DNA of 54,787 bases from Eubacterium sp. (lineage in GTDB: Bacteria > Bacillota > Clostridia > Lachnospirales > Lachnospiraceae): the NCBI GenBank assembly GCA_024684035.1, contig JAIKXQ010000076.1, positions 1 to 54,787 on the forward strand, read 5' to 3'. This document shows positions 33,812-43,541 of this stretch, in pieces. The translations under genes and the position numbers were made by a program. The notes below the pieces were generated by a model. It ran no database searches. It was not told the origin of the DNA and saw nothing but the letters and a program-made list of their open reading frames with translations. Numbering within the stretch: the first letter of the stretch is position 1; each line of letters starts with the position of its first letter.

Positions 33812-35092
33812 ATGAACAATAAAGAGCCTCTGCTCTGTCTGGGGAAAATGTTTGAGACGAGTATCGGATGGGATTACTTCGATCCGATCCGTGTGCGGTT
33901 TACCGTAACGATAGATCATGAAGTGGATGAAGATCTCATAAAAAAAGCCTGGGATCGCACGAAAAGAGTCTATCCGCTCATAGACGCTGTTCCGTCGTAT
34001 GAACATGATTTCAGTGTTTATCTGGATCCGAAAACCAGGGGACAGTACATGAATGATAAGGTCTTTCTTGTACCTGATATAACCGGAGTCAATGACCCGG
34101 TGAAGAGTAAGGTTCCTGTTTCTCCGGGCACAGAGATTGTCGGAGGAAGACTGGTCTGTGTAACGTATTACAAAGACAGGATTACGATTTGTACTTATCA
34201 CAGCCTCATGGATGCCGGCGGTGTACTGAACGTTTTCCGAACCTTTTTGTACAGCTATTTTGCGCTTTACACAGGGGTTGAAGATGAACAGCCTGTGGTG
34301 GAACTGAGGGAAGGACGAAGTGTTTCCGATTATTATACGGTGGATATCCGTGATGTGATCTATGCCGCGGCATATACGCCACAGCCGATCTATTCTCTTC
34401 CGTTAAATACCAGAGGGTTTATGGATGCGGATATGGTGAATGATGAGCACGTATATGGAGGAAATCTTCATCTCTCTGTCTCGGATTTTATGAAAGTCTG
34501 CAAGGAGAACGGTTTGAATCCCTCTGCCCTTTTGTGTGCCGCCGCTGCAAAGGCAGCTTACACCGTGCATCCGGAGGAACAGCGAAATCTTGTGCTGAGT
34601 CTCACCGTATCTCTTAAGAAATATTTCGGCAGGAATGATGATATCTCCAATGCTCTGGGGTTGGCACATACCTATGCGACACCGGAAGATATAAAGAATT
34701 TACCTGTGGTGGAACTGGCGAAGAGGATGCGGGGAGAACTTGGAAGTCAGTTGACGGCAGATTACAGTTCGTCCTTCTACCGGTTTGTGGATAATTATCA
34801 GGTATATCACAGCATGCCGAAGTTCAACGGCAGGGTAATCACCTATGTCGGTGGCGTGAACATCGGGAAAGCCAATGATCATATTCTGGATATCCGAATG
34901 GAGACGAACAGCAGTAACGTGGTCAACATGACACAGATCAACGATATCTTCTCTCTGATGGTTCTCTATGGACAGGCTACCGGAAAGTATCTGGATGTTT
35001 TTTCATCTTTTTTCAGTGGGATGGGAATCAAAACCGAAGTGCATGAACCGGTGCATCATCTGCAGAAAGGTACAGACCATGCTGTCCTGTAA
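33812..35092 (+). CDS. Acyltransferase array member 5 (HxxxDAGG)
   Basis: A 426-residue paralogue of the long class. The signature is His130-Ser-Leu-Met-Asp134-Ala-Gly-Gly, so the first Gly after the Asp is Ala while the His and Asp are kept; it is probably active. The long-class insertion is YLDPKTRGQYMNDK. The start at 33812 aligns with paralogue N-termini; a GTG two codons earlier is possible. It is followed by the largest gap in the array (121 bases), in which I see no promoter or terminator. Confidence 0.8.
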   Translation: MNNKEPLLCLGKMFETSIGWDYFDPIRVRFTVTIDHEVDEDLIKKAWDRTKRVYPLIDAVPSYEHDFSVYLDPKTRGQYMNDKVFLVPDITGVNDPVKSKVPVSPGTEIVGGRLVCVTYYKDRITICTYHSLMDAGGVLNVFRTFLYSYFALYTGVEDEQPVVELREGRSVSDYYTVDIRDVIYAAAYTPQPIYSLPLNTRGFMDADMVNDEHVYGGNLHLSVSDFMKVCKENGLNPSALLCAAAAKAAYTVHPEEQRNLVLSLTVSLKKYFGRNDDISNALGLAHTYATPEDIKNLPVVELAKRMRGELGSQLTADYSSSFYRFVDNYQVYHSMPKFNGRVITYVGGVNIGKANDHILDIRMETNSSNVVNMTQINDIFSLMVLYGQATGKYLDVFSSFFSGMGIKTEVHEPVHHLQKGTDHAVL

Positions 35093-35213
35093 AACATATT
35101 TCCGGTGGTGATCGGATAAATGTCCGTAGAAATGATATTTTTCAGTTATGTCGTCTCGGGTAATGCTGCTGCAGATCATGAGCATATGAATGAATAAGAA
35201 GAGGAAATTACCG

Positions 35214-36488
35214 ATGGATAAGAACAGAATACTGATTGATATGGGAAGAATCTGCGAGACACTTCTGGAGTCAGATCTGAAGACAAAAGTGCAGCTGCGG
35301 AGTTCTTTGAAGCTGGATCATATGATCGACGGAGATCTGCTGCGGGAGGCCTGGAACAGAACCAAACGGGTTTATCCGCTGATCGATGCAGTTCCCGGAT
35401 ACGAGCACGATTCGGAAGGAATTCTTACTCTCGAACGGGCAAGGAAATATGGAAACGATCATCTCTTTCTTCTTAGCCCTACGGGCGGAGTGAATGATCC
35501 CGTTTATAGCAGGGAACCGGTTCATCCATATACAGAAGCCACCGGGAGAAGGATCATCGGTGTCAGCTTTTTCGAGAAATCCATCACCATCAGTTCCTGG
35601 CATATTCTGGTGGATGGAGGTGGCCTCAATATGATCATCTCCACACTGCTTTATATTTATCTGAGCCTTTATACGGGGGAAGAGGATGAACATCCGATGG
35701 TGGAGTTGACAGAGGGAAGGAGGCCGGAGGAATACTATATGGCGGATCTTCTTTCTCACGTTTTTAAGCAGGAGTACACACCTGTTCCGCTCTATTCCCT
35801 GCCGAGGGGATGCAAAGGATTCTTCGACGAAGATATGTATAACGATGAGAATGTATACAGCGGCAGCCTGCGCCTGGACGCGGCAGATCTGCTCCGGATC
35901 TGCAAAGAAAACGGTGCCAATCCATCTTCTCTTCTCTGCGCTCTTTCAGCCATGGCAGCCTATAATCAGAATCCGGATACAAGAGAAGACATTGTGGTCG
36001 GCCTGACGATGGCTCTTAAGCATACGCTGGGAATTGACGGATATATTTCAAACGCTGTCCGGAATGCGCTGGCTTACGTTACTTACGACGAATTGAACGG
36101 GAAGCCTCTGGCAGAGACTGTTCAGAGAATAAGACAGGATGTAAATACCCAGCGCTCGAAAGACTACATTGTTACTCTCTGCAGATTCTTTGACACCTAT
36201 CAGTTTGTTCCCACCGTTCGTCCAAGACTTGTAACTTACATGGGGGAATTCAATATCGGAAGACATACCAGCCATATCGTGGACTTCAATATGGAATCTA
36301 CAGGTCACTATGTCGTATATCTGCTGCAGCTTGGCAAGGTTTTTTTGTTTCACATACAGTACGGACGGGCGACAGAACGGTATCTGGAAGAATTCCGGCA
36401 AGTGTTTGAAGCACTTGGCATTCGAACGGAAATATCCCGTCCGGCGCATGCGATCTCTCCGGGGGTGGATTCTGCCATACTTGAATAA
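35214..36488 (+). CDS. Acyltransferase array member 6 (HxxxDGGG)
   Basis: A 424-residue paralogue of the long class. The signature is His130-Ile-Leu-Val-Asp134-Gly-Gly-Gly, in a WH context instead of YH. AWNRTKRVYPLIDAVPGYEHD is nearly identical to member 5, so these two are likely a recent duplication. The start at 35214 has GAGGAA about 7 bases upstream and aligns with the other long members; an ATG eight codons earlier is less likely. It is the last array member and is followed by the second STAS-kinase fusion. Confidence 0.8.
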   Translation: MDKNRILIDMGRICETLLESDLKTKVQLRSSLKLDHMIDGDLLREAWNRTKRVYPLIDAVPGYEHDSEGILTLERARKYGNDHLFLLSPTGGVNDPVYSREPVHPYTEATGRRIIGVSFFEKSITISSWHILVDGGGLNMIISTLLYIYLSLYTGEEDEHPMVELTEGRRPEEYYMADLLSHVFKQEYTPVPLYSLPRGCKGFFDEDMYNDENVYSGSLRLDAADLLRICKENGANPSSLLCALSAMAAYNQNPDTREDIVVGLTMALKHTLGIDGYISNAVRNALAYVTYDELNGKPLAETVQRIRQDVNTQRSKDYIVTLCRFFDTYQFVPTVRPRLVTYMGEFNIGRHTSHIVDFNMESTGHYVVYLLQLGKVFLFHIQYGRATERYLEEFRQVFEALGIRTEISRPAHAISPGVDSAILE

Positions 36489-36554
36489 GTGTGTACTGTG
36501 CAAACAGAGATTGTAGGTAGATATGGAAACATATCTTTCATGGAGGATTTGATT

Positions 36555-37775
36555 ATGCCACTCATTCATGCATATTCTGACGGACAGACACTGACGATAA
36601 AAACGTGCCCAAGAATCGACATTTCCAATATTGATGAGATTAGCAGAGAATTCGATGACGCTTTAAGCAGACATACGTTTTACGGCATTGTAATTGATGC
36701 GGGAGAACTGGAGTATATCTCCAGCATGGGGCTTCGAAAAATGCTGGAGATCCGTAAGCATTATGAGAATTTCCGGATTGTCAATGTGAATGATTCCGTG
36801 TATGGAACATTTGAGATCACCGGATTTACCGATATTATACAGATCGAACGGGCATACAGAAGCATTTCCGTTGAAGGGTGTCCTGTTATCGGAAAGGGTG
36901 CTTGCGGAACTGTGTATAAACTGGATGAGGAACGGATTGTGAAAGTGTTTGTCCCCGGATATCCCTTTGAGAAGATTCTTCTGGAGAGGGATAATGCCCG
37001 GAAGGCCTTTACCCATGGAATCGACACAGCGATTCCCTTCAATATTGTCCGGGTCGGGGAGAATTATGGCTTGATTTACGAAATCATTCATGCCCGAACG
37101 CTGAAAGAGTTGATGGAGCAGAACCGGAATCAGATTCCTCACTATATGAAGATTTACGCAACTTACATTCACAACATGCATTCAACCGGATACTGTGAAG
37201 GCGAGTATCCGGATCTGAAAAAATCCTGGATGACGAAAATCGACGATCTGGAGGGGATACTAAATCCGGAGGAAAAGGAAATTGTAAAGAAGGTGATCGG
37301 AGCACTTCCTGACCGTTTGACCTTTGTACATGGGGATATCAACTTCGGAAATCTGATGATTGACGACAGCAAGACGGTGATGATCGATATGGAGGATGTG
37401 AAACTGGGACATCCGGTCTATGATCTTGCTTTTCTTTATTATATGTTGAAACTGATGCCTGTTCTTTTACCGGAGGATGTTTATCAATCCATGATCGGCT
37501 TTTCAAAGGACGAAGCTGAAATCCTGTGGACGAGTTTTGCGGATGTTTATTTCGAAATCAAGTGCGAGAGTGAGCGGAGAGATCTGGAAGAGCAGATACA
37601 TCCATATGGAGTCATACGACTGCTGGATGGTGTACCGGCCTGCTTTCTGGCTTTCGAGGCCTTTGATCCGGAGACAAAAGCCCGGGCTGCGGCTTATTAT
37701 GAGCCGGCCGCAATAAGGTATAAAACAGAGTTCTTTCAATCGATGGCAGATCATATAAAGGCACTCCAATTCTAG
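36555..37775 (+). CDS. Second STAS domain-protein kinase-like fusion
   Basis: A 406-residue protein with the same architecture as the one at 24061. The STAS domain (1-100) carries Ser57 in YISSMGLRKML. The kinase domain has Gly loop IGKGACGTVY (112-121), Lys130 (IVKVF), catalytic loop His259-Gly-Asp261 ... Asn266 and Asp278 (MIDMED). The start at 36555 is chosen for GGAGG 8 bases upstream; the in-frame ATG at 36489 has no site. Together with the 24061 fusion it brackets the acyltransferase array. All residues for phosphotransfer are present; the substrate is unknown. Resistance to aminoglycosides is not implied. Confidence 0.85.
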   Translation: MPLIHAYSDGQTLTIKTCPRIDISNIDEISREFDDALSRHTFYGIVIDAGELEYISSMGLRKMLEIRKHYENFRIVNVNDSVYGTFEITGFTDIIQIERAYRSISVEGCPVIGKGACGTVYKLDEERIVKVFVPGYPFEKILLERDNARKAFTHGIDTAIPFNIVRVGENYGLIYEIIHARTLKELMEQNRNQIPHYMKIYATYIHNMHSTGYCEGEYPDLKKSWMTKIDDLEGILNPEEKEIVKKVIGALPDRLTFVHGDINFGNLMIDDSKTVMIDMEDVKLGHPVYDLAFLYYMLKLMPVLLPEDVYQSMIGFSKDEAEILWTSFADVYFEIKCESERRDLEEQIHPYGVIRLLDGVPACFLAFEAFDPETKARAAAYYEPAAIRYKTEFFQSMADHIKALQF

Positions 37776-37794
37776 ACAGGGAGAAGAACCGCTT

Positions 37795-39552
37795 ATGAAA
37801 AAAATTATTTCCTACATGAAAAGCCTGGAATGGGCATATCTCATCATATTCCTTTTGTTTGTCTATTTGCAGGTTGCTCTGTCCCTGAAGATTCCGGAAT
37901 GTATGACTGCTATCACTGATCAGTTGCAGAATGGTGAGACAGATTGGACACCTGTGATTGTTGCAACGGCGAAAATGCTTCTGTTTACCGTCTGCTCGAT
38001 CGGAACAGCTGTTGTTTCCGGCTATTGTATATCCTATGTATCTGCTTCCATTATTATGCGGATGCGTCGGGATGTCTTCAGAAAACTGATGTCTTTTGGC
38101 CTCGCGGAAATCCGTTCGTTTTCTACGTCCAGCCTCATAACCAGATGTACCAGTGATATGGAACAGGTTCGACCCTTCATTCGAGTGGGAGCGCAGGCTT
38201 TGGTTCAGTGTCCCCTCACACTGATCATCGTTGCGTCCAAGATGCGCGGGAATGAGGTGTGGATGGGATCTGTCATTGTGGCGGGAATCTTTCTTTTTGC
38301 GACGACATTTATTCTGTTCAGTCTTTCCCTTTCAAAGACATCAAGACTACAGGGGCTCATTGATCAGATCAACAGGATCACCAAGGAGCATCTTACGGGA
38401 ATGCGGGTGGTTCATGCCTATAATGGTTATGCGCTTCAGGCAGAGCAGTTTGCCGCTGTCAATGATGATCTGGCGGATACCGGTATTTCGGCAAACCGCT
38501 TTACGGGCGCGATTTCACCTTTTTTCAGTTTTGGGATGAACGGACTGACACTGGCCATATATGCCTTCGGTTCGATGATGATCTATCAGTTGGAGGACCC
38601 GGCAGGAAAACAGATTATGTTTTCACAAATGGTTGTGTTCGCATCCTATGCTCTGCAGGCCTTTACTGCTTTTGCCGCCATCATCATAGTGATTATCATG
38701 CTTCCGCGTTTTATTATTTCTCTTCGCAGGATCACCGAGGTTCTGGATACAGAGGTAAGCATCCGGGACGGTGAGGCGCGCGAAGGAATTGGCGGTAACG
38801 TTGGAAAGCTGGAATTTCGCAATGTCTCCTTCTCCTATCCGGGCGCATCGGAAAGTGCTATCAAGGACATATCTTTTTCCATCGAAAAGGGACAGACGCT
38901 TGCAATCATCGGACCCACCGGCTCCGGAAAAACGACACTGATGAATCTGATCCTTCGTTTTTATGATGTATCGACAGGCGCGGTACTTGTAGATGGACGT
39001 GATGTTAGGGACTACAACTTATGGGCGTTGCGGGACAAGATCGGGTACGTACCTCAGAAGAGTTTCCTTTTTTCCGGAACAATTGAATCCAATATTGATT
39101 ACGGGTATAAGAGTGGACTTTCCAATTCCCTGGAGGAAATCCGGAAAGCCGCAGAGATTGGACAATCCAAAGATTTCATCGAGAAGAAGACCGGAACCTA
39201 TCAGGCGAGGGTGGAAGAAGGCGGCTCGAACTTTTCGGGAGGACAACGACAGCGATTGACAATTTCCAGGGCTGTGTGCAGAGATCCGGAATTCTATTTG
39301 TTTGACGATTCTTTTTCTGCCCTTGATTTCAAAACAGACGCGGTACTCAGGAAGAAGCTCCGTGAGCACGCCAAAGATTCCACACAGATCATTGTCGGTC
39401 AGAGGATCGGAAGCATTATGAACGCAGATCTTATCCTCTGTATGGAAGGTGGAAAAATCGTCGGACAGGGACGTCACGAAGAGCTTCTTGAGAACTGTGC
39501 GGTCTATCGGGAGATCGCCCAGTCACAGCTCTCACAATCGGAGGTGGGCTGA
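37795..39552 (+). CDS. ABC exporter half-transporter with degenerate ATP site
   Basis: A 585-residue type IV exporter subunit: six membrane helices (1-310), then the nucleotide-binding domain. Walker A is GPTGSGKT (373-380) and the signature SGGQ (481-484) is intact. After Walker B (YLFDD) the catalytic Glu is Asp505, and the switch His is Gln536 (VGQRIGS). This is the pattern of the degenerate-site subunit in heterodimeric exporters such as TM287/288, LmrCD and BmrCD. It overlaps its partner gene by one base. The cargo is unknown; context suggests a product of the acylation cluster. Confidence 0.93.
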   Translation: MKKIISYMKSLEWAYLIIFLLFVYLQVALSLKIPECMTAITDQLQNGETDWTPVIVATAKMLLFTVCSIGTAVVSGYCISYVSASIIMRMRRDVFRKLMSFGLAEIRSFSTSSLITRCTSDMEQVRPFIRVGAQALVQCPLTLIIVASKMRGNEVWMGSVIVAGIFLFATTFILFSLSLSKTSRLQGLIDQINRITKEHLTGMRVVHAYNGYALQAEQFAAVNDDLADTGISANRFTGAISPFFSFGMNGLTLAIYAFGSMMIYQLEDPAGKQIMFSQMVVFASYALQAFTAFAAIIIVIIMLPRFIISLRRITEVLDTEVSIRDGEAREGIGGNVGKLEFRNVSFSYPGASESAIKDISFSIEKGQTLAIIGPTGSGKTTLMNLILRFYDVSTGAVLVDGRDVRDYNLWALRDKIGYVPQKSFLFSGTIESNIDYGYKSGLSNSLEEIRKAAEIGQSKDFIEKKTGTYQARVEEGGSNFSGGQRQRLTISRAVCRDPEFYLFDDSFSALDFKTDAVLRKKLREHAKDSTQIIVGQRIGSIMNADLILCMEGGKIVGQGRHEELLENCAVYREIAQSQLSQSEVG

Positions 39553-41297
39553 TGAAAAAAAACAATCATGTCTTTATCCGGATCCTGAAATACATAAGAT
39601 CGCTTTGGGGAACCCTGGCTGTCGTGGTTATTTTTTCGCTTCTCGGATCCTATTTCAATGTTATCCTTCCCGGATACACGAAGGGAATTGTAGAAGAAAC
39701 ACAGAAGGGAATAGGCGGCTCCTTTGACGTACAGGCTGCGGGAAGATGCATCTTTCTGGCTGCGGGAACGCTCTGCCTCTCCCTCATGTGTACATTGATT
39801 CAATCACAGATCGCACCGATTCTTTCCCAGAGAACTGGACAGAAGATGCGTCGGGAAGTCAATGAGAAGGCAAACCGGATTCCGTTGAATTATTTCGATA
39901 CTACTCCGGAGGGAGAGACCCTGTCGACCATGACAAACGACATTGATATTCTGGCGTCGGCATTTTCCGGTACACTGCCTACTCTGATCACATCCGGAGC
40001 GACATTGATCGGTTGTCTGATCATGATGTTTATGGCAGATATTACCCTTGCTGTCATAACCGTTGTTACCACCATTGCGGGGCTGATGATTTCTGCGAAG
40101 GTACTTGCCAAAGGAAGACCCTATTTCAAAAAAAACCAGGATCTGATAGCAGGAATCAATGCACATGTGAACGAGGATATCAAGGGGCATCTCATTATTA
40201 AATCTTTCAATGCTGAAAAGGAAGTCATTGAATCCTTTGAAAAAATCAACAGTGATCTTTTCGAACAAATGTGGAAATCACAGTTGGTCTCCTCCCTCAC
40301 AATACCGCTGGGACTTTTGACGAATAATCTGAGTTATATCGCGGTCTGTATAGCGGGTGCCGTTTTGGTGATGACCGGACACACAGGTATGGGAACGGTA
40401 GTGGCTTTCATTCAGTATGCTCAGATCTTTGCGTCACCGATTTCGCAGAGCATACAGTCTGCAGGCACAATTCAACCGGCCCTGGCTGCAGGTGAGAGGA
40501 TCTTTCGTATGCTGGATCAACCGGAAATGGAGGACTGTGGAACGACAGAGGTGGATGTCGACACAGTTCGCGGGGAAGTGGATTTTGATCATGTGAAATT
40601 CGGTTATGATCCGGAACATATCATCGTGCACGATTTTTCCTGTCATGTCCGTCCGGGACAGAAAGTGGCCATTGTGGGGCCTACCGGAGCCGGTAAATCC
40701 ACGCTGATCAATCTTCTCACACGATTTTACGAGGTTAACGGCGGAGATATCCGGATCGACGGGACTTCCATCTATGATATGTCCAGAAAGGATCTGCATG
40801 GCATGATCAGCATGGTGCTTCAGGAGACATGGACCTTCGGGGGAAGCATCCGGGACAATATCATTTATTCCAAACGAGGTGTCACTGACGAACGGCTGCA
40901 GGAAGTTATCGACAGTTGTGGCTTAAGGGATATGATCAGCATGAGTTCCGACGGACTGGATACGGTGCTCGATGAGGAAGCTGGTATATCCGCCGGACAG
41001 AAACAGCTGATTACCATAGCCCGGGCGATGATCGATGACGCGCCCATCCTTATTCTGGATGAGGCCACTTCCTCTGTGGATACGAGGACGGAACGCCTGA
41101 TTTCGGATGCTGTGGACAAACTGATGGAGGGAAGAACAGGTTTCGTCATCGCTCACAGACTTTCAACTATCCGGAATGCGGATATGATCCTGGTATTAAA
41201 AGACGGTGACATCATAGAAAACGGAACACATGAAGAACTCATGGCAAAGGAAGGTTTCTACTCTGATCTGTACATGAGTCAGTTTGACAATGCGTAG
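39552..41297 (+). CDS. ABC exporter half-transporter, catalytic-site subunit
   Basis: A 581-residue partner of the preceding gene. Six membrane helices are followed by Walker A GPTGAGKST (376-384), Walker B ILILDE with catalytic Glu504, and the switch His535 (IAHRLST), all canonical. The signature is altered to ISAGQ (479-483). In a heterodimer this altered signature faces the degenerate Walker B of the partner, so one ATP site is impaired and one is active. Start and stop overlap (TGATG), implying coupled translation and a 1:1 complex. Confidence 0.93.
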   Translation: MKKNNHVFIRILKYIRSLWGTLAVVVIFSLLGSYFNVILPGYTKGIVEETQKGIGGSFDVQAAGRCIFLAAGTLCLSLMCTLIQSQIAPILSQRTGQKMRREVNEKANRIPLNYFDTTPEGETLSTMTNDIDILASAFSGTLPTLITSGATLIGCLIMMFMADITLAVITVVTTIAGLMISAKVLAKGRPYFKKNQDLIAGINAHVNEDIKGHLIIKSFNAEKEVIESFEKINSDLFEQMWKSQLVSSLTIPLGLLTNNLSYIAVCIAGAVLVMTGHTGMGTVVAFIQYAQIFASPISQSIQSAGTIQPALAAGERIFRMLDQPEMEDCGTTEVDVDTVRGEVDFDHVKFGYDPEHIIVHDFSCHVRPGQKVAIVGPTGAGKSTLINLLTRFYEVNGGDIRIDGTSIYDMSRKDLHGMISMVLQETWTFGGSIRDNIIYSKRGVTDERLQEVIDSCGLRDMISMSSDGLDTVLDEEAGISAGQKQLITIARAMIDDAPILILDEATSSVDTRTERLISDAVDKLMEGRTGFVIAHRLSTIRNADMILVLKDGDIIENGTHEELMAKEGFYSDLYMSQFDNA

Positions 41298-41378
41298 GAC
41301 CCGGATGGGATCTTCGAGGTATGATAGTCGTCACTTGTGTATTGAACGATCCGGAATTGCCGGATGATAGGAGATTAT

Positions 41379-43454
41379 ATGGAGAGAGTAGATCAGTTCC
41401 CAAGTCATGAGATCAACGGAATAAAGTACAGAGCCGGAAAAACCATGCCCTTCGGCGCAACAGTTCTGGATCACAATACAGTCAATTTTTCCATCTATTC
41501 CAAGTATTCCACTGCCTGCACCCTGGTGTTATTTCATCTTGGCGATGCGGAACCTTTTGTGGAGATTCCTGTTCCGGATGAATTCAGGATTGGTAGCGTG
41601 TATTCTATTATGGTTTTCGGACTGGATTGGGAAAATCTGGAATACGGCTACAGATTTGACGGGCCCTATGACCTGCAGCAGGGGCATTGCTTCGACAAAA
41701 CCAGGATTGTACTTGATCCATACGCGAAGCTGGTGTCCGGAAGAGAGAAATGGCATACCCGCCGATATCCGAAGAAATCTTTTGAGTTCCGGGGACGTCT
41801 CATACGGGACGACTATGACTGGGCAGGAGACAAACCACTGGGAATTCCCATGAAGGATCTTGTCATTTATGAACTGCATGTCCGAGGATTTACACGGGAC
41901 GAATCCAGCAAAGTGAAATTCAAGGGAACCTTTGGGGGAGTGATCGAAAAGATTCCGTATCTGAAAGAACTGGGTATCAACTGTATAGAATTTATGCCTC
42001 TTTTTGAGTTTGAGGAGTTTTTCCCGGAACTGAAAGATGATGCCACAAGTTATTGGGGATATTCCACGTATAACTATTTTTCTCCGAAGGCCGGCTACGC
42101 TTCTCACGGTGATCAGGGGCTTGCTGTCGATGAGATGAAAAACATGGTGAAACAGCTTCACAAGAACGGTATAGAAGTGATTCTGGATATCGTTTTTAAT
42201 CACACCGGGGAATACGGAGACGGAGGCGAATATATTTCTTTCCGTGGAGTGGATAACAAGACCTATTATCTGATGAATGAGAATGGAACCTATTCGAATT
42301 ATTCGGCCTGTGGCAATACACTGAACTGTAACAATCCCATTGTCCGGAATTTCATTCTGGATTCTCTTCGATACTGGGTTTCCGAGTATCATATTGATGG
42401 ATTTCGGGTAGATGAAGCACCGATTTTTGCGCGTGGACAGGATGGAAAACCTATGGTCAGTCCGCCTTTGGTAGAGTCATTAAAAAACGATCCTGTTCTT
42501 AATAATACGAAGCTGATCTCGGAGGGCTGGGACGCGGCCGGCTTCTCTACCATTGGACAGTTTCCCACAGGATGGGCCGACTGGAATCCGCGGATGCGGG
42601 ATACGGTGAAACGCTTCGTAAAGGGAATGGCAGAGGCCGGACCGGAACTTATTTCTTCGATCGAAGGATCTCCGGATATGTTCGGAAACAGCGGACCGGA
42701 TTCTTCTATCAATTATATCAATTCTCATGATGGATTTACCATGTATGACACGGTGGCATATAATTCGGCACACAACGAGGGAAACTGTTATACCTCGCCC
42801 ATGGATAATGAATTTGACAATTGCTCTTGGAACTGCGGCGTCGAGGGTGAGACGGAGGATCCGGAAGTTAATGCCCTGCGGCACCGTCAGATCAAAAACA
42901 TTATGACCATTCTTATGCTCTCCAGAGGTGTTCCCATGTTCTGGGCAGGAGATGAATTCGGAAATACACAATATGGCAATAACAATGCTTTCTGTCAGGA
43001 TACCATCGTCTCCTGGCTGGACTGGAACCGGCTGGAGAAGTACAGGGATGTTTTTCAGTACGTAAAGACCCTGATCGCCTTCCGCAAAGAACATCCGGTG
43101 ATTCGGAAAGCAGATTATTTCAACGGACACAATTCTTTGGACTATCCGGAACTGTCATGGCATGGAGAAAAGCCCTGGTGTTTTGACCGGAATCAGCCAT
43201 TCCTGACTTTTGGTGTTATGTACAGCGAAGCGGCCGCGGATTTTGGCACACAGGAAGACTGCTTTATTTATCTGGCCTATAACGCCCACTGGGAAGAGCA
43301 CAGCTTTGAGCTTCCTATAATCCCGGAGGGAATGAGGTGGTCTGTTGTCCTGTATTCCGCAGATACAAAAATGGAGACTACGGGGACAAAGGTGGAGGAC
43401 CGGGTGAATCTTCTTCCGAGAAGCAGTATGCTTCTCATCGGAAAGAGAGAATAG
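41379..43454 (+). CDS. glgX: GlgX-type glycogen/isoamylase debranching enzyme, copy 1
   Basis: A 691-residue GH13 enzyme. The N-terminal CBM48-like domain (about 20-150) begins PFGATVLDHNTVNFSIYS. The catalytic barrel has region I DIVFNHT, nucleophile Asp345 (GFRVDEAP), acid/base Glu382 (LISEGWD) and transition-state stabiliser Asp451 (NSHDGFTMYD). It should cut alpha-1,6 branches of glucans. Glu346 after the nucleophile replaces the usual Leu of FRFDLAS, as seen in copy 2, and may change specificity. The start at 41379 has AGGAG upstream. No glycogen synthase gene is in the window. The SpoIIE phosphatase gene lies between the two copies. Confidence 0.9.
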   Translation: MERVDQFPSHEINGIKYRAGKTMPFGATVLDHNTVNFSIYSKYSTACTLVLFHLGDAEPFVEIPVPDEFRIGSVYSIMVFGLDWENLEYGYRFDGPYDLQQGHCFDKTRIVLDPYAKLVSGREKWHTRRYPKKSFEFRGRLIRDDYDWAGDKPLGIPMKDLVIYELHVRGFTRDESSKVKFKGTFGGVIEKIPYLKELGINCIEFMPLFEFEEFFPELKDDATSYWGYSTYNYFSPKAGYASHGDQGLAVDEMKNMVKQLHKNGIEVILDIVFNHTGEYGDGGEYISFRGVDNKTYYLMNENGTYSNYSACGNTLNCNNPIVRNFILDSLRYWVSEYHIDGFRVDEAPIFARGQDGKPMVSPPLVESLKNDPVLNNTKLISEGWDAAGFSTIGQFPTGWADWNPRMRDTVKRFVKGMAEAGPELISSIEGSPDMFGNSGPDSSINYINSHDGFTMYDTVAYNSAHNEGNCYTSPMDNEFDNCSWNCGVEGETEDPEVNALRHRQIKNIMTILMLSRGVPMFWAGDEFGNTQYGNNNAFCQDTIVSWLDWNRLEKYRDVFQYVKTLIAFRKEHPVIRKADYFNGHNSLDYPELSWHGEKPWCFDRNQPFLTFGVMYSEAAADFGTQEDCFIYLAYNAHWEEHSFELPIIPEGMRWSVVLYSADTKMETTGTKVEDRVNLLPRSSMLLIGKRE

Positions 43455-43541
43455 CGGATCAGGTGACCGGGGAAGGTGATGATTGACATTCCACAGGCGT
43501 AGAAACTAAGAAAAACAGGGGAAAAACAAGGATAACTGTGT

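Noticed and set aside
35093-35213. Separate promoter or terminator in the largest gap of the array
   Set aside because: The 121 bases show no convincing -35/-10 pair and no stem with a T-run, so I treat the array as continuous.
26430-36488. A nonribosomal peptide synthetase locus
   Set aside because: No carrier (PCP/ACP) domain, phosphopantetheinyl transferase or thioesterase is visible, and the condensation-like proteins are all free-standing. A carrier-independent acyltransferase set fits better.
24061-37775. STAS-kinase fusions as aminoglycoside resistance genes
   Set aside because: The kinase fold is shared with aminoglycoside phosphotransferases, but the STAS fusion and the cluster context point to signalling or metabolite phosphorylation; no resistance-specific residues can be claimed.
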